Below, one piece after another: positions 34,665 through 43,154 of a stretch of DNA of 64,000 nucleotides; positions within the stretch are counted from its first letter, which is position 1; each line of letters begins with the position of its first letter. The stretch covers positions 806,001 through 870,000 of the forward strand of contig CAWDQE010000015.1 in NCBI GenBank assembly GCA_963804375.1, given 5' to 3'. Position numbers and translations under genes: made by a program. The stretch comes from JANXQG01 sp963804375. GTDB lineage: Bacteria; Planctomycetota; Planctomycetia; Pirellulales; Thermoguttaceae. The notes beneath the pieces are model-generated. The model had not been told where the DNA came from. It made no database searches and worked only from the letters and a program-made list of their open reading frames with translations.

Positions 34665-34821
34665 CGGCCTGCCCGTCCCAGCCCCCACGAGCCCCAGCCC
34701 CTGGTGCCGGCCAGGCCGTGGCTGCCGGTTGCTGGCCGTGTGGCTTGCGTCGGTGGGCACGCTGCTGGTCGGAGCGGTGCGGGGCAGGAAAGCACGGTCG
34801 CCCGCTTCGTCGCCAGGTTGA
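34665..34821 (+). pseudogene. C-terminal anchor fragment (second copy of the DUF1559-type anchor)
   Basis: A short frame with LLAVWLASVGTLLVGAVRGR resembles the anchor at 33970-34040 (LAVWLLSVGTLLTHAVRSR). It is directly behind the 34263 gene. It seems to be a duplicated gene tail without a body. Confidence 0.35.
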
Positions 34822-34824
34822 ACA

Positions 34825-35065
34825 TACCCGCCAGCGGTGGATCTGATCGGTGATTTCGGCGGCCGTCGCTTCGGGGATTGGTCGAATGCTTGCCGTTCCT
34901 GCGGACCCAAAACCGCTGGTTGAACGGATTGCGGACCAGCTCAATCCGATGGGTTTTGCCTCCTCGGCGTTTCAAGCTGATGCGGAAATCTGCCGGCAGT
35001 CGTGGCACGGGACACCCCCCTAATGATGAAAGTTCGGAATGCGAATTTGGCCCTGGTTTTGCCAT
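34825..35065 (-). pseudogene. Small basic conserved protein, broken by a one-base insertion
   Basis: The coding strand gives FRISLKRRGGKTHRIELVRN and PFNQRFWVRRNGKHS, then continues in another frame with PEATAAEITDQIHRW. Removing one C from a CCCC run near 34927 joins them. Short proteins ending in W-V-R-R-N-G...E-A-T are seen near transposons in planctomycetes, but no function is known. Confidence 0.35.
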
Positions 35066-35172
35066 AAGTACCGGCGAGACAGTATACTACGGCAAGCGGC
35101 GAAAAACTTGGTGTCAGGTGGAAGGTTGGTTGGCGACGAGGACTTGAACCAGTGATTAAAGGGGGATCGGCT

Positions 35173-35535
35173 TTGCGAGACATGCGTTGGCCTCGTGTGT
35201 GTCTGTTGGCAATTGCGGCCCTTGGAGTCTGCGGCATGTCGATCCTTGTGCTCTGCGGCATGGGCTTTCAACCGGGTTGGGCAAACGGCTGGGGGGTATC
35301 CAAGCATTTGGTCTTCGCTGCATTCGTCACTGGGATGGTTGCCGTCACTGCTACCTCATTTTCCGTCGCCGTTCTGCTACCGATTGGCTATCTGGCGCAA
35401 GTGCTGACAAGGAAGCCATTTGTCGGCTGGCTCTCCTTTGCGGCGCTCTTGGCCATCGCTCTGGTGGTCGTGCTGACTGTCTGCCCACGAGTGTATCAAG
35501 CGGTCCATGCGGAGATCGTTTGCGCCTGGCCCTGA
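35173..35535 (+). CDS. Small multi-pass membrane protein
   Basis: About 120 residues with three hydrophobic helices: VCLLAIAALGVCGMSILVL, LVFAAFVTGMVAVTATSFSV and GWLSFAALLAIALVVVLTVC. The start is taken at TTG 35173, which has GGGGG seven bases upstream; GTG 35152 and ATG 35182 are alternatives. It ends seven bases before the HEAT-repeat gene, so the two are likely co-transcribed. No family recognised. Confidence 0.55.
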   Translation: MRDMRWPRVCLLAIAALGVCGMSILVLCGMGFQPGWANGWGVSKHLVFAAFVTGMVAVTATSFSVAVLLPIGYLAQVLTRKPFVGWLSFAALLAIALVVVLTVCPRVYQAVHAEIVCAWP

Positions 35536-35541
35536 GCCGTA

Positions 35542-36587
35542 ATGACTGTTCTGACGCCTGTATATATCTGTTTCGTCCTCGGCTTGGTGCAATCGCCCCA
35601 AGACGGCCAAGCGAGCGCCGCTCAAATCGTCGAAGCGCTGTCGCAGGATAAGGGGATCGGACGCAAAGCCGCCCTTGACGAGCTCATTAGAAGTGAGAAT
35701 CGAAAGTGGACGCCAGCGGATGCCGACAAACTCGTCGATGGCCTGGTGATCTGCCTGCGTTCCGCGTGGTTGCGGACAAATGCAGCGTCTGAGCTGGCCA
35801 ATCTGGCCAGAGAATACCCATCGCAGGTTGCGCGGGCGGTCCCTGAGATCCTGGACTACCTTCCCCGAGACGAAACCGGCCATGTTAGCCGGTCGGACGT
35901 GTGTGAATTGATCATCGTGCTCGGAACCCTTGGCGAGAACGCGCGGCAGGCGGCCCCGCGATTGCGCCACCTCGCGTCGCGTTCAACATCGTCACCCTAC
36001 GTCGCTGCATGGGCTGCCGGTGCGCTTGCCCGCATCGAGCCGAACGATACGTGGGCAGTCGACTCGCTACGACGACGCCTGGCGGGCGACGACGCGCCCG
36101 TGGCAGCGCGGCGCTTGGTTTTGCGGGCAGCGCAGCCAAAGCGGCGCTCCCCGACCTTCACGGTCTGTTGAAGAATTCGTCCGGCGCGGTACGCGTCTCT
36201 GCCGCGACCGCCATCTGGCGGATTTCGCGACGGTGCGATCCTGCGACATTGCACGTGCTTATTTCGGCAATTGAGGAGAAGCCTGAGGCGTTAGCGCTCC
36301 TTGCGCCGGATTCGGTAGGTCGGTTGATGGACGATCATTCGGCGCTCGCCGCCATGACCCTCGGCAATATGGGTGCGGAAGCGCGTGACGCCATGCCGGC
36401 ACTGCGACGAGTGATCGCGGCAGGCGATCCGGTAATGCAGTCGCTTTCCCTGCAAGCCCTTGCGAGAATTGCGCCTGGGCGTTCGCCGACGTCGGGTACG
36501 CGTTCGGCCGAACACGCGGGAGCAAAACGACCCGTCCCGCGAAGCGGTCAGCAGCCCGGACGCGACCGCGCGGATCGCGATCCATGA
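35542..36587 (+). CDS. Exported HEAT-repeat protein (frameshifted)
   Basis: A short hydrophobic N-terminus (VLTPVYICFVLGLVQ) may export it. HEAT-like helix pairs follow: KAALDELIRSENRKW, LRTNAASELANLAREYPSQV, VLGTLGENARQAAPRLRHLA. The frame breaks at 36091-36100; with one base added, the neighbouring frame continues the pattern without interruption (RGSAALGFAGSAAKAALPDL, VRVSAATAIWRISRR, LAAMTLGNMGAEARDAMPAL) until 36587. The repaired protein is about 348 residues, with the last ~35 being low-complexity and possibly out of frame. It begins seven bases after a small membrane-protein gene. A scaffold role is inferred. Confidence 0.6.
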
Positions 36588-37095
36588 GGAAGGAATGGCC
36601 CGTGATCCACACGACGATGCAAGAATCGAGGCGAAACGTGACGCTCTTTGTAGCCGTGGCTTGCGGTTTGGTAGCCGTGGCTTGCGGTTTGATTGCAGTC
36701 TGTTTTCTCGACTTCGCAATCCGTCGGTGCTGTGGCGTGCCGCCACGCGACAGCACGCGCGCGACAATGTGGGAGGTCAAGCGTCGCATACTGAGATACG
36801 CGCATGAGAATGGAAAACTGCCAACGAGCCTTGACGGTCTGCCGGAAATCCCTGCCCATGGCAAGAAGATCACAGACTGGTGGGGCAATTCGATCCAGTT
36901 CGAGGTCGATTCCGCAGGCATCGTAACGCTGACGAGCGCTGGCGGCAGGGTGTGGGGCTATAATCCGCGCGAGGCGCACCCCTCGTATGCCGATTTCCGA
37001 CGAAGAAGCCCACCGGCGAGTGGTCGAACGAACTGGTGGATTTCATTAAGGACGGAGAATTGCGAAAAGGTGAAAACGCAGACGAGAAGCGGAGC
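36584..37095 (+). CDS. Type II secretion pseudopilin-G-like protein (frameshifted near its end)
   Basis: A membrane helix (VTLFVAVACGLVAVACGLIA) includes a 21-bp tandem duplication. The following part (TMWEVKRRILRYAHENGKLP, GLPEIPAHGKKITDWWGNSI, FEVDSAGIVTLTSAGG) is the T2SS major-pseudopilin C-terminal pattern, where D-x-W-G-x-x-(I/F) and the L-T-S-x-G-G-D-G turn hold calcium. At 36991-37002 the sense frame is lost; one extra base gives FPTKKPTGEWSNELVDFIKD, a normal ending. In the restored frame there is no stop before the next gene, so the exact end is uncertain. The prepilin leader (G/F-T-L-x-E) is not visible. Confidence 0.5.
36650..36691 (+). repeat. Tandem 21-bp duplication inside a membrane helix
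   Basis: GTAGCCGTGGCTTGCGGTTT plus G occurs twice in direct succession, encoding VAVACGL twice and lengthening the hydrophobic helix of the pseudopilin-like protein by seven residues. Confidence 0.9.
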
Positions 37096-37135
37096 ACGCC
37101 TGACGTGCCGAAACAGCATAACGGTTTCTTTCCGC

Positions 37136-37188
37136 GCATGCCCCCGCAACGCCCACTCGACTACCACGCCCTTTTTGTGGGGGCATGC
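37136..37188. terminator. Long inverted repeat between pseudopilin-like and SUMF1 genes
   Basis: GCATGCCCCCGC at 37136 pairs with GTGGGGGCATGC at 37177, leaving a 29-base loop. It could stop transcription from upstream or be a REP palindrome; no clear T tract follows. Confidence 0.4.
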
Positions 37189-38106
37189 CGGAGAGAACCT
37201 TGTCGTTGGCCGAATAAGAGAAGGTGCATAATGCAACGATTTCTGTGGTTAGCTTGTGTGAGCGTGGCAGTACCATCTACGCTGTTGGCCGAGGAAACCA
37301 AGGCAACGGGTGGGACAAACCAGATCACCAACTCCATCGGCATGAAGCTGACGCTCGTCCCTTCGGGCGAGTTCATGATGGGCAGCCGTGAGTCAACCGA
37401 GGCCAGCGCTGCGTCCTTCAACAAGGCCAATGGCGAGGATATTGTGGGTGCAAGCTACTTCGATAGCGAGCACCCGCAGCACCGCGTCCGAATAACGCGA
37501 CCGTTCTATATGGGTACCTACCACGTCACGCGAGGCCAGTTTCGGCAGTTTGTCGCTAAAACAGGATACAAAACGGACGCAGAAAAGAGGGAACACCCGG
37601 GGGGAATGGGATGGAACGCGGAAACCAAGAAGTTTGGATTCGCCGAGAAGTATTCCTGGCGCAACGCGGGATTCGAACAGACCGACGAGCACCCGGTTGT
37701 GGACATAAGTTGGAGCGATGCGACGGCCTTCTGCAAGTGGTTGAGCCAAAGGGAGAACCACACCTACCGACTGCCGACAGAGGCCGAGTGGGAATACGCC
37801 TGCCGAGCCGGGACGACAACGCGATTTTCCAGCGGCGACGATCCGGAAACGCTGGCTAAAGTCGGCAATGTGGCCGACGCAGCGGCGAAGGCGCAATTCC
37901 CGGATTGGAAATTCACAATAAAGGCAAACGACGGGTACGTGTGTTCGGCGACAATTATTCTTTCCCTTGAACAACAATTAGAATTCCCTTCCTTTCCTTC
38001 CAAGAACCAGAGGCGTGCCGCCCCCCCTTTTGTGAAGCGCAGCGCAGCGGAGCGAAACAAAAGGGGGGGCGGCACGCCTCACGCCGCCGATGCCCCCTCC
38101 CGTCCC

Positions 38107-38876
38107 TTACGCCGCCTCGGGCGGCTTGGTCCGCTTGGCCTCCTCCAGCCGGTAACTGGCGATGTTCAGCTCCAGGATCACGCTGTGATGCACCAGGCGG
38201 TCGATCGCCGCCGCCGTCGTCATCGGGTCCTTGAAAATCACTTCCCACTTCGAGAACGGTAGATTGCTCGTGAGCATCACCGTGCCCCGCTCGTAGCGCT
38301 CCGCCAAGAGCGTGAAGAGCACCTCCATCTCCTCCCGGCTCTGTTGCACGTAGCCGATGTCGTCGATCAGGACCACTTCGTACTTCGAGAACCGCTTCAG
38401 CGCCCGACTGAGCTTCAGGTCTCGCTTGGCCACCAGCAGTTCCTGCACCAATAGGCGCAGGGCCAGGAGACCACCTTCCGTCCCTTACGCACCAGCTCCT
38501 GGGCAATCGCCGACAAGAGGTGAGTCTTCCCCGTGCCGGTCTTGCCGAACAACAACAAGTTCTCCCGGCGGTCCACGAACGAGCCTTCCAGAAGCGTCCG
38601 CACCTGGCGAGAGACTTTCGCCGGAAGCCGTGAAAGGTCGAAACTCGCCAGATCCTTGTCCAACGGCAAGCGGGATTCCCGCAGCATCCGCTCGGTACGC
38701 TTCGCCCAGCGGGCCTGGCACTCCCGCTCCACCAACTCCAGCAGATACTGCTCGTAGCTGGCCGACTCTTGCGTCGCCCGCCGGGCCAGTTCTTCAAAGC
38801 ACTCCCGCAACGTCGGCAAATGCAGTTCCCGCAAGTAGGCCATCAGCCTCTCCGTCACATCCCCCTTCGCACCCAT
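38107..38876 (-). CDS. istB: IstB-type helper ATPase of IS21 (frameshifted)
   Basis: Starts MGAKGDVTERLMAYLREL at 38876; the N-terminal helical domain leads to Walker A LLFGKTGTGKTHL. At 38440-38452 the frame is lost, and one added base joins the neighbouring frame (LVQELLVAKRDLKLSRALKR), which carries Walker B VVLIDDIGYVQQ and the sensor TSNLPFSKWEVIF, ending TKPPEAA. Full length is about 256 residues, normal for IstB, which oligomerises on DNA and directs the IstA transposase to targets. It overlaps the 3' end of istA slightly, as usual for the family. Confidence 0.85.
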
Positions 38877-40356
38877 GCCACACCTCCTTGTGTGAAAACA
38901 AGTCATCGAAATCCAACAGGTTCACTTCCTCGACGGTCACTTCGGTAACCGCCGGAACTTTTTCCGCTCGCTGGACCAGCGCCTCGACCGCCGCCTTCGT
39001 CAGGGGTTGATCCCCAGCCAGAAGCGTTCGCAACGCCTCGTCCACCGCCGTCTCGCTCTGGCGTGCCGCCAGGTAGAGAATCCCTAAATACTCCTTGTCG
39101 GCCCGCTGGCCCTCCGTCTCCCCCAAGGCATCATAGGCCATGCGAAAGCGGCTCGTAGGAAACAGTTCTTCCCGGTACACGTAGTTGGCAAATGCCCCCG
39201 GCTTTCGCACCAGCCAGTCGATGATGTGCCGGTAGTTGACGGCACGTTTCTGCCGTCCACGCAGGCGAGGGAAACGCTCCACTTCCCGCTGCGCATACCA
39301 GACCTCGACGTGCTCCACATAGAGCCGCACTTCCACCCGTTCGCCGATCAAGCGGCTGGGAACCGAGTAGGTGTTCCGGTCCACGTGTATCAAGCTGCCG
39401 CTATTGACCGGCGCCCACAGTCGCTTGCAACTCTCCCGCCGTCGCTCCGGCAGACGCCGCAGCTTGGGCAGTTCCTCATCTAGACGCTTGCGACAGGCGG
39501 CGTTGCGACCATGCACCACCTCTTGCAAGAATCGTTCGTAGTCTGCCCGGCTTTGGAAATCCCGGTTGCCCCGCAGCAAAAGGGCCTGCTCAACCGTCTC
39601 CTTAAAGCGGCGATGCGATTGCTCGGCATCGCCATTCTCGTTCGGCTCCTCGGGCTGGATCTTCTCCATCTCCAATCCATAGTATTCCAATAAACCCGTG
39701 TAGCGCTGCGTGAATTCTTTCTCGTCCGAGGCGTTGTTTACCGCCAGGCTCATGCGGTCGGTACGATGCCGCTGCGGCACTCCGCCCAATTCCCACAGGG
39801 CGTTCTGAATCCCTTCGCTGAGGCTCTCGAAACTCTCGGAAAAACAGATCGTGACCGATTCCCAGTTCGAGTACGTCAGCACGAAGTGATAGACCAAGTG
39901 GTCGAATGGCTGGCTGTCGATCGTCACCGCTAGGCTCTTCATGTGCGTGAAGTCCGAAGCGCACAAGCGGCCTGGCTGATGGACTTGGCTGAAGAACACT
40001 TCCTTCGCCGGGCCTGCCGTGGCCCGCCAACGCTTGATGCCACGTTGAAATGTGCGCAACTGGGAATCGTCGAACTTCTTCTCCGGATACTTCGTCTTTA
40101 GCCAGGTAAACAGCGTCTTCGCTTCCAGGCCGGGGGCCTCCTGCAACAGCGCATGCACTTCCGGCCAAACCTCGGCGAAGGGGTCCAGGCGTGTGCGCCA
40201 AGTACGCTCTGAACCGAATTCGCTGGGAAGTCGCCCAAGTTCCCTATACTTCCTGGCTGTCTTCTCGTCCATGCCTGCCTTATCCGCTGCCTGAGCCAAC
40301 GTCTTCCCCGACGACAACAATCTAAATAACCGTTTCACCTGTCGATCCTTGACCAT
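38794..40356 (-). CDS. istA: IstA-type transposase of IS21
   Basis: 520 residues from ATG 40356, preceded by AGGAGGGGG. An N-terminal helix-turn-helix (LAQAADKAGMDEKTARKYRE) binds the terminal repeats. The DDE catalytic domain shows ASDFTHMKSLAVTID, HRTDRMSLAV (in place of the usual T-D-N) and NENGDAEQSHRRFKETVEQA, giving D, D and E in the retroviral-integrase order. The C-terminal part (VDRNTYSVPSRLIGERVEVR) is the beta-barrel domain of IS21 transposases. It catalyses cut-and-copy movement together with IstB. It overlaps istB at its 3' end. The frame is open further upstream to 40407, but the chosen start has the better ribosome site. Confidence 0.9.
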   Translation of the reverse strand: MVKDRQVKRLFRLLSSGKTLAQAADKAGMDEKTARKYRELGRLPSEFGSERTWRTRLDPFAEVWPEVHALLQEAPGLEAKTLFTWLKTKYPEKKFDDSQLRTFQRGIKRWRATAGPAKEVFFSQVHQPGRLCASDFTHMKSLAVTIDSQPFDHLVYHFVLTYSNWESVTICFSESFESLSEGIQNALWELGGVPQRHRTDRMSLAVNNASDEKEFTQRYTGLLEYYGLEMEKIQPEEPNENGDAEQSHRRFKETVEQALLLRGNRDFQSRADYERFLQEVVHGRNAACRKRLDEELPKLRRLPERRRESCKRLWAPVNSGSLIHVDRNTYSVPSRLIGERVEVRLYVEHVEVWYAQREVERFPRLRGRQKRAVNYRHIIDWLVRKPGAFANYVYREELFPTSRFRMAYDALGETEGQRADKEYLGILYLAARQSETAVDEALRTLLAGDQPLTKAAVEALVQRAEKVPAVTEVTVEEVNLLDFDDLFSHKEVWHGCEGGCDGEADGLLAGTAFADVAGVL

Positions 40357-40826
40357 TACAAGTCCCCCTCCTACGGAGACTTGCAACAGTTTACCTGATC
40401 GCTTCAACCGGGAATCTAATTGTCGTCAGACCGGAAAAATAATCGTCGCCGTACATACGTGTTCACGTCGCCGGTTGGTTCATATAAGCCGAACGCCTTC
40501 GGGCTTTACGACATGCACGGAAATGCCTGGCAGTGGTGCTCGGACTGGTATAATGACGAATATTATACGACTTCGCCCACAAACGATCCGCAGGGCCCCA
40601 AGACTGGTTTCGAGCATGTCTTTCGTGGCGGTTCGTGGGGCTCTTCGGCTGGGAGGTGCCGGTCGGCCTACCGCAACATATACTTTCCCGGGACCGGGGA
40701 TGACTTCCAAGGTTTTCGCGTCTGCCGGGGGAAATAAGAGGGAGGATTGGCGTCAGGCCGCCGTTAGACGTTATGGGATAAGCAGGAAGCATGTGACAGA
40801 TCAACATTCGTATGTTGGAGGAGCTT

Positions 40827-42332
40827 ATGATTCGCGTTGCGCGGTTTTTGTGGGCGTTGCCCTTGACGATCACAATCATCACCCCCGGCTTCGCAGCAGA
40901 GGTTAGCCCCGAACATGCGAAGGCGGTTGCCGAGGTCAGTAGACTTGGCGGCGCCGTTGCGCTTGACAATAGCAGGCAAAGCAAGTCGGTGATTGGCGTC
41001 GATCTGTCGTGCAGGAGTGTAACTGACGCAGGCCTAGAGAGTTTGAAAGGACTCAACAATCTCCGCACGTTGGACCTCTCGCTTACGCCGGTGACCGATT
41101 CGGGCCTTGGGAGTCTCAAAGGATTGACGGAGCTTCGTGACTTGAAGCTCGATTCGACTCGTGTGACCAATTCAGGCCTGAGTCAGCTCGAGACATTGGA
41201 GAACCTCCGATCGCTTGATCTGTCGGGAACGCAAGTAACTGATGCAGGGGTCAACGATTTAAGACGACTTGTCAAGCTGCGATCACTCAATTTGTCGTGG
41301 ACGAAGGCCGACGGCCTCGGTCTCCGATACTCCGATAGGAAAGAATTTACCGCGTTAAGAGCGCTGATTCTTTCGCACACGCCAACGTCCGATGCCGCGC
41401 TAGAATCCCTCCAAATGTTGTCAAATCTCCGCACATTGGACCTCGCAGGAACCAAGGTGAGCGACGCGGGGCTTTTTCGCCTTATAGGGTTGCGCCGTCT
41501 CAGGGACTTAAGATTGGCGCGCACCAAAGTGACAGACCTTGGACTGGATCACCTCAAAGCATTCCCAAAGCTTCGATCTCTTGACTTGGAAGGTACCAAC
41601 GTGACCGGTGCGGGGCTCCAGAAGATCAAGGGGCTGAGTAGCCTGAAGTCGTTGGATTTGAGCTCTACCAAGGTTGACGACGCGGGACTAAGGCATCTTC
41701 GGGGACTGACGGGCCTCGTATCGTTGGACCTGTCGTTTACTAATTTGACCGGGTCAGGACTGCAATATATCATAGGACTACCCAGGCTGCGAACGCTGCG
41801 CCTCGCAAAAGGCACTACGGACATCGGGCTGAGTTATCTAAAAGAATTCGCCGATCTTCATTCGTTGGATATTTCGTTCACGCCGGTAACCGACTCCGGC
41901 CTGCAGAAACTTAAGGGATTAAGGAGTCTGCACGCGTTGGATCTATCGGACACCCTTGTGACCGATTCGGGGCTGGAGAACCTCAGTGGATTGACGGAGC
42001 TTCAAGACCTGGACCTTAGTTCGACTCGCGTAACCGATGCGGGCATGGTTCATCTCACGGGGTTGAAAAACCTCAAATCGCTTGATCTGTCGGCTACACG
42101 AATCACGGACTCGGGCTTGGTCAGCGTGAAAGGGATGGCAAACCTCGTATCGCTGAACCTGAGTCTCACAAAGGTGACTGATAGCGGACTCGAGGAGATC
42201 AAAGGGATGAAGGGGCTTCAACAGCTACAACTTCAATTAACTAGTGTCTCCGGAAAGGAGCTAGAAACGCTCCAGACGGCGTTACCAAGGTGCTTGATCA
42301 TGTCTTCGGATTCTGCGGGAAGGAACGAGTAG
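40827..42332 (+). CDS. Exported leucine-rich-repeat protein
   Basis: 501 residues from ATG 40827 with GGAGGAG just upstream. A signal peptide (FLWALPLTITIITPGFAA) is followed by a short cap (HAKAVAEVSRLGGAVALDNS) and about 16 bacterial LRR units of ~24 residues, such as LRTLDLSLTPVTDSGLGSLK and LQDLDLSSTRVTDAGMVHLT. The units are highly regular, with L-x-x-L-D-L-S-x-T-x-V-T-D-x-G-L consensus, and one unit is degenerate near LSWTKADGLGL. The protein should form a solenoid outside the cytoplasm, presumably for binding; no anchor or catalytic domain is visible. It follows the split SUMF1 gene by about 90 bases. Confidence 0.85.
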   Translation: MIRVARFLWALPLTITIITPGFAAEVSPEHAKAVAEVSRLGGAVALDNSRQSKSVIGVDLSCRSVTDAGLESLKGLNNLRTLDLSLTPVTDSGLGSLKGLTELRDLKLDSTRVTNSGLSQLETLENLRSLDLSGTQVTDAGVNDLRRLVKLRSLNLSWTKADGLGLRYSDRKEFTALRALILSHTPTSDAALESLQMLSNLRTLDLAGTKVSDAGLFRLIGLRRLRDLRLARTKVTDLGLDHLKAFPKLRSLDLEGTNVTGAGLQKIKGLSSLKSLDLSSTKVDDAGLRHLRGLTGLVSLDLSFTNLTGSGLQYIIGLPRLRTLRLAKGTTDIGLSYLKEFADLHSLDISFTPVTDSGLQKLKGLRSLHALDLSDTLVTDSGLENLSGLTELQDLDLSSTRVTDAGMVHLTGLKNLKSLDLSATRITDSGLVSVKGMANLVSLNLSLTKVTDSGLEEIKGMKGLQQLQLQLTSVSGKELETLQTALPRCLIMSSDSAGRNE

Positions 42333-42435
42333 CGAAAGCCGCAGAGCAGGACAAATAACTACTCGGGCAGCGCCACCTTGACGAGGCCCGTTGCCGTAAG
42401 TCCGGGATGATAAAGACCATGTGTCGCTGCGAGCT

Positions 42436-42487
42436 CAAAAAGGGGATAGGTCCAAAAACCAGGCAACTTAATGGGACTTATCCCCTT
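42436..42487. repeat. Small inverted repeat (AAAAGGGGATA / TATCCCCTTT)
   Basis: AAAAAGGGGATAGGTCC pairs with GGGACTTATCCCCTTT around a short loop, immediately before the RHS fragment. A REP-like palindrome or terminator. Confidence 0.6.
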
Positions 42488-42494
42488 TGTTTTC

Positions 42495-43143
42495 CGAATA
42501 CATGGGACGGCGAGAACCGGCTTGTCAGGGTGAAATTGTCCGGCGGGGTGGTTGACACGTGCGTGTATAATAGAGATGGCCTGCGGGTGCAGGTGCAGGA
42601 CTCGACCGGGACCCGGAACATTGTCTGGGACGGCCAGGCCTACCTGATGGAACTGGAAACGGGCGTTGACGGCGTGACCACCGTCGTCTACACCCAGGAG
42701 CCGACGCCCTTCGGCGCCCTCATCAGCCAATGGAGGAACGTGTGATGGGGCAAACCAGTTACTTCCATTACGATGGCCAAGGCTCGACGCGGTTGCTGAC
42801 CGACGAAAACGCGAACGTCACCGACAGCTACGCCTACACGGCCTTCGGCGAGCCCGTGAACACCGGGGCCGCCAAGCCGACAGTGAACCCGTTCCGCTAC
42901 GTCGGCCGAGAGGGCTACTACCTGGACGCAGACACGGGGGACTATTATGTGCGTGCGCGGCCCTATTCGCCCGTGTTGGCAAGGTTCTTGAGCTGGGACC
43001 AGCTTGGAAGCGATCTGAACCACTACCGCTACTGCAAAAATGATCCACTTCGCGTGCTGCCCCAATTGCCATCAGGCTACCTACTATGGATCAGGTACAA
43101 GCCAACTATCGCGTATTCCGGTTTTGCCGAATTAGGTTATTGA
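42495..43143 (+). pseudogene. RHS-repeat core fragment (frameshifted, both ends missing)
   Basis: The first frame reads WDGENRLVRVKLSGGVVDTC, DGLRVQVQDSTGTRNIVWDG and VVYTQEPTPFGALISQW; at 42730-42742 the frame changes, and the next frame gives YFHYDGQGSTRLLTDENANV, FGEPVNTGAAKPTVNPFRYV and the RHS core end GYYLDADTGDYYVRARPYSP followed by ARFLSWD. One missing base connects them. This is the conserved core that precedes the variable C-terminal toxin of RHS proteins; after LNHYRYCKNDPL the sequence turns into unrelated residues, so no toxin tip is left. The long N-terminal repeat part is absent. Confidence 0.65.
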
Positions 43144-43154
43144 GAGGAAATTGG

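Larger units (their letters stand above)
37942..40455 (-). mobile_element. IS21-family insertion sequence, ends defined
   Basis: 2514 bp flanked by TACGTG (37936-37941 and 40456-40461). The left end TGTTCGGCGACAATTATTCT and the complement of the right end (TGTACGGCGACGATTATTTT) are imperfect inverted repeats, and a second inner motif, ACAATTAGA-TTCCC, occurs at both ends, as is normal for the multiple terminal repeats of IS21. It contains istA and istB on the minus strand. Because istB is read with a one-base frameshift, activity depends on whether that break is real. Confidence 0.88.
37231..40737 (+). pseudogene. SUMF1/formylglycine-generating-enzyme-like exported protein, split by an IS21-type element
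   Basis: Codons run 37231-37941 and resume at 40462-40737, so joining them gives 328 residues in a single frame. The first part has a signal peptide (FLWLACVSVAVPSTLLA) and the family core (IGMKLTLVPSGEFMMGS, HPVVDISWSDATAFCKWLSQ, YRLPTEAEWEYACRAGTTTR). The second part has VGSYKPNAFGLYDMHGNAWQ, W-C-S-D-W-Y and FRGGSWG, ending GFRVCRGK. The FGE-sulfatase domain is used in planctomycetes in many exported proteins of unknown role; true sulfatase activation needs two Cys that are not clearly present. The insertion carries a 6-bp target duplication (TACGTG), so the break is recent and clean. AGAAGG precedes the ATG. Confidence 0.85.

Noticed and set aside
38440..38452. Programmed ribosomal frameshift in istB
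   Set aside because: No slippery heptamer is visible, and the shift has the same one-base deficit as breaks in unrelated genes of the window, so an assembly error is likelier.
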